A DNA stretch of 64,000 nt from Neoechinorhynchus agilis (Eukaryota; Acanthocephala), in contig CM121341.1 of the NCBI GenBank assembly GCA_051530055.1, positions 8,432,001 to 8,496,000 on the forward strand. Reading direction: 5' to 3'. Below are positions 61,076 through 64,000 of the stretch, one piece after another (position 1 is the stretch's first letter; each line of letters starts with the position of its first letter). The notes beneath the pieces were generated by a model. It ran no database searches. It was not told the DNA's origin and was given only the letters and a program-made list of their open reading frames with translations. The translations under genes were made by a program, and so were the position numbers.

Positions 61076-61808
61076 AACTTTAAATCAATCCTTATAGGAT
61101 TTTGTACCTTAAAGCATACTGGTGACCATGTTGAAGGTTGTCGGTTTAAATTCCTAGAAATCTTCGCTTTAAAAAAGTGAGCTAACAAGTCGACGAACTG
61201 AGTGCGTCGCTGCTGTTTTATTCGTTGATCTTTACGTTTAGAATACAATTTTTATGGATCGAGGACGACAGCCGGCTGATATATATACTTGTTATCTATA
61301 ATGCCAATCGTCTTGTCCATCGTACTTCTAATCTGGACGTTGTTGTGTTCTTTTATTTATGTCGTAAATTCGTCTGCTGTTACGCTCCTTTTCCATCGAG
61401 ACATGCTGCCTATTTGATTTTGTTAAATCAATTGAAGAAGTCGTTCAAATTTCTCATCTTTTATTTATGTTTTGCAATATACATTGTCTCGAGTCGAGCT
61501 AAGCCAGTGGCTGCTTAATTGACCTACGATCTTATAACCAATTTCTTTTTTCATGATTCCTACTAAGGCACAGATCGGACAGCTTCATAAATTGTTGCTG
61601 CAAAAAACTGACATAAAGGAAATGATTTTTCATTTAGCGGTTCTCGATGTATAGTTTTCATTGGGTAGTTTTTTGGAGACCAAAATTACGCTTTATGTAT
61701 TTCTATTATTTTTAATACTCGTAAGCTTGATTTGTTTTAAAGTGCCACAAAGTCTGGGTCTTTTAAAGGTCTTAGACATTTAGCATCTTCATGTTCCGTA
61801 CCCTTTAG
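61076..61808. other. Spacer, 5' flank of the GALNT7-like gene
   Basis: A 97-codon frame at 61225-61518 is hydrophobic but unrecognised. No clear promoter motif. Confidence 0.35.
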
Positions 61809-63731
61809 ATGGTTCGCTTTCGTATAGGTTGGTGCCGATTCCGTCAATCGTCAATACTGTTCGCTACATTGGTCATTACGGTCGTAATCGTAATTTTCAT
61901 GTCTTTTAACCACTTCACTGGAAGTGAAGATAGCTTTTGGCCAGTTCCTATGAAAGTTCGTCAACCTCAATTTGAAGCAATAACGCAAGATTTAATGGAA
62001 AATAACAGTGTTTTGACACGCAAATACCCTTTTATGGATCGGAATAAACTAGGAAACTACGAAGAAGTATCGTTCATGGAGATTAAAGCAATCGGTGCAG
62101 GTGGTGTTGGTGTGGAATTGGATGAAAGTGAAAAGGATGCTATTGACGCGAGCGTTGCCGAGTATGGTCTTAACGCACACTTGAGCGATATGATATCAAT
62201 GGATCGAAGAATCCGGGACACTCGTCATCCAGAGTAAGTGTGGCTCACTATAGTGTAAATGTATCCATTTTAAAACTCTAGGAACTCGACCAAATGAAAA
62301 TTATTAGCAAATTTCCTTCTTAAGCTTTATAATGCGATTTTTGCCTATTTTTTAATTGAGGTTGTAGCAAGGTTAGACTTGATTTTGGTGTCATTTTCGG
62401 TGATTCTTACACTTGTTTCGCATCTTGTTTCCACTGGAACATTATATCTTCATTGTTCGTTGGCGAATCCTGTCCCCGGTGTTGTCGCTACTTATTTATA
62501 TGAGAAATATTTCACAAGGAAACTTACCAACAATGGCGACTGAAGAGGCAAGGAAAACCTTGTGAAATATTTCTCAAATAAACAGGATTCGCCAACGTAC
62601 AATCAAATTCACCCCGAGGACAATGATATATGACGTTATATCTTTAATTAGAACGCGATAAACTCTTTTATTTGTTATCACAAGGTAAAAACGATCGATT
62701 TTAATAGAAACCTGTTCCATTATTCGCTTCATTATGTTAAACTACGTTTCATTGGTGTGTTTGAAAAGGTGCAAATATTGGCATTATCCGGAGATATTGC
62801 CGACCGCAAGTGTCGTGATCGTATTTTTCAACGAAGCATGGTCAGTTATCGTTCGAACGGTTCATAGTGCAATCAATACGTCTCCAAAGCACCTAATGCG
62901 TGAAGTTATTTTAGTAGACGATGGAAGCACTTACGGTAAGCACTTCTCCTCACTAATTTCTTACTTAAAAAAAGATACGTCGAAAAATTTGACGGAATAC
63001 ATTAAACGATGGCGAGGCAAGGTTAAACTAATCATAAATCCACACCGAATGGGTCTTATTAAAGCCAGGATTATTGGGGCTCAGCACGTTTCTAGCGACG
63101 TTATTGTCATACTGGACGCTCACTGTGAGTGCGTTACAAACTGGCTACCTCCTCTTCTTGCTGAAATTTCAAATAATCGGTAAGCATTTTCAGCTTTATT
63201 CTGGCGCTTTGAGTACTATTAAAAAAAAATAGACGCACAATGGCTATTCCTATCGTAGATGGACTCGATTGGCGGACATTTCAACATCGAAGTATTTACG
63301 GCGAACAACCATATCGCGGAATTTGGGAATGGGGATTTCTGTACAAAGAAACACCAGTATCGAAACGAGAATATAGTCGCTGGGATCACATTACTCGACC
63401 GTATTGGTAAGCTTCGAAACTTGTAATTCCGTTCTATTGTTTGAAGGTCACCTACTCATGCAGGTGGACTGCTAGCCATTGATGCCGGCTGGTTCAGGGA
63501 ATTAGGAATGTATGATGAAGGAATAAAAATTTGGGGAGGTGAACAATACGAACTTAGTTTTAAGGTTTGGTCCACGGATTATGGTGGTAGCATGAAGAAT
63601 ATCGTGTTTAGGTTTGGTTATGTGGAGGAAATGTCAAATGGGTACCTTGTTCAAGAGTCGCCCATGTGTACAGGGGACCGAGAAGAAAATATTTTCCTTT
63701 TCCTCACGCACAAAATCATCAGACTGATCGG
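61809..63731 (+). CDS. Polypeptide N-acetylgalactosaminyltransferase, GALNT7/gly-7-like (5' exons)
   Basis: Exons at 61809-62233, 62769-63179, 63233-63406 and 63447-63731, all introns phase 2 with GT-AG ends; the last donor is GTAAGC at 63732. A type II membrane anchor is at about 14-33, as in Golgi glycosyltransferases. The catalytic domain has [22 protein letters not shown], the metal-binding DxH (LDAHCE, D258/H260), [24 protein letters not shown] and [16 protein letters not shown]. The YKE and SPTHAGG forms point to the GALNT7 subgroup, which glycosylates already glycosylated mucin peptides. After SFKVW the sequence diverges: the family's CSR-GH motif appears as FRFGYVEE, so the third metal ligand His is Tyr. 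No lectin domain is found before the window ends. Confidence 0.85.
62452..62603. mobile_element. MITE-like element in intron 1 of the GALNT7-like gene
   Basis: 152 bp with ~22-bp terminal inverted repeats (21 of 22 matching; inner end GTTGGCGAATCCTGT) and a second internal inverted pair, GAGAAATATTTCACAAGG against its complement. Nonautonomous, no coding capacity. Target-site duplication not clear. Its internal hairpin is shared with 53480-53526. Confidence 0.75.
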
Positions 63732-64000
63732 GTAAGCGGATGACTTTTTAGCTAATATTTATGAGAAAAAAATTTGTTTTGAAATTTAGTTCCAAAGTGT
63801 ACATTTGTCGCTTTTTATTCAATTTCTTTGGTAGAAATCTGCTAAAGATGGACATTAGCTAGCGGAGCTAAAGATGTATTATCTATAAAGAATGATTGGG
63901 CGAGAATTGAAACCTCATTTAAAAAATCACAACCTTATATTTTAATGCAATATTCTTAACTTGCGCGTATAAGACCTTTTTTGAAGAGCTAATTTTGCAC

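Noticed and set aside
61110-61165. tRNA-like box B (GGTTTAAATTCC)
   Set aside because: No pairing acceptor stem or D-arm upstream; probably chance.

Overview
The window looks like nuclear DNA of an invertebrate animal. It is AT-rich and carries conserved metazoan genes: an ATAD2-type AAA/bromodomain protein, an HP1-type chromodomain protein, SNRNP40, a GALNT7-type glycosyltransferase, a LysM protein and deoxyhypusine synthase. Where introns can be read they are mostly very short (40, 47, 48, 53 and 66 bp), with one longer intron of 535 bp. Two genes have an AG acceptor-like site at or within 6 bases of the ATG, as with a 5' UTR intron or spliced-leader trans-splicing. This would suit a nematode or a similar compact invertebrate genome, but no sequence here fixes the phylum.

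Layout: 1-1560 is a tandem array of about 403-bp units, each holding a tRNA-like Pol III promoter, and three of the four ending in a T-run. 2044-5421 (-) is the ATAD2-like gene. 5791-8345 is a second tandem array (about 446-bp unit). 11036-17341 is a 6.3-kb minisatellite with a 305-bp three-part higher-order repeat, and it stops about 230 bp before an intact HP1-type gene (17568-18308, +). From 19.5 to 26.6 kb the DNA is repeat-rich: a non-LTR retrotransposon fragment, a 234-bp tandem array, a GC-rich virus-like fossil and an LTR-element fossil. Then come a GATA-finger protein resembling GATAD2/p66 (27822-28977, +) and a 1445-residue disordered protein (30609-34993, -) rich in SUMO-type motifs.

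From 35.8 to 49.4 kb lie broken genes and mobile elements: an MFS transporter fragment, a Penelope-like fragment between inverted repeats, a deoxyhypusine synthase exon with a premature stop, an LTR gag fossil joined to a LINE tail, two facing LINE copies, and duplicated blocks carrying SLC22-like transporter fragments. SNRNP40 (49855-50838, +) and a LysM gene (52808-53164, -) follow. A second, longer copy of the 19.6-kb retrotransposon lies at 54050-56663 (-). Next come a 42-nt tRNA acceptor/T-arm minihelix, a dimeric tandem array (58.8-61.1 kb), and a GALNT7-like gene that runs toward the right edge with a MITE-like element in its first intron.

The host genes do not form an operon or pathway. 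Four of them (ATAD2-like, HP1-like, GATAD2-like, and possibly the SUMO-motif-rich protein) suggest chromatin roles, but their closeness may be chance. The window's main character is its density of satellites and transposon fossils between compact genes.
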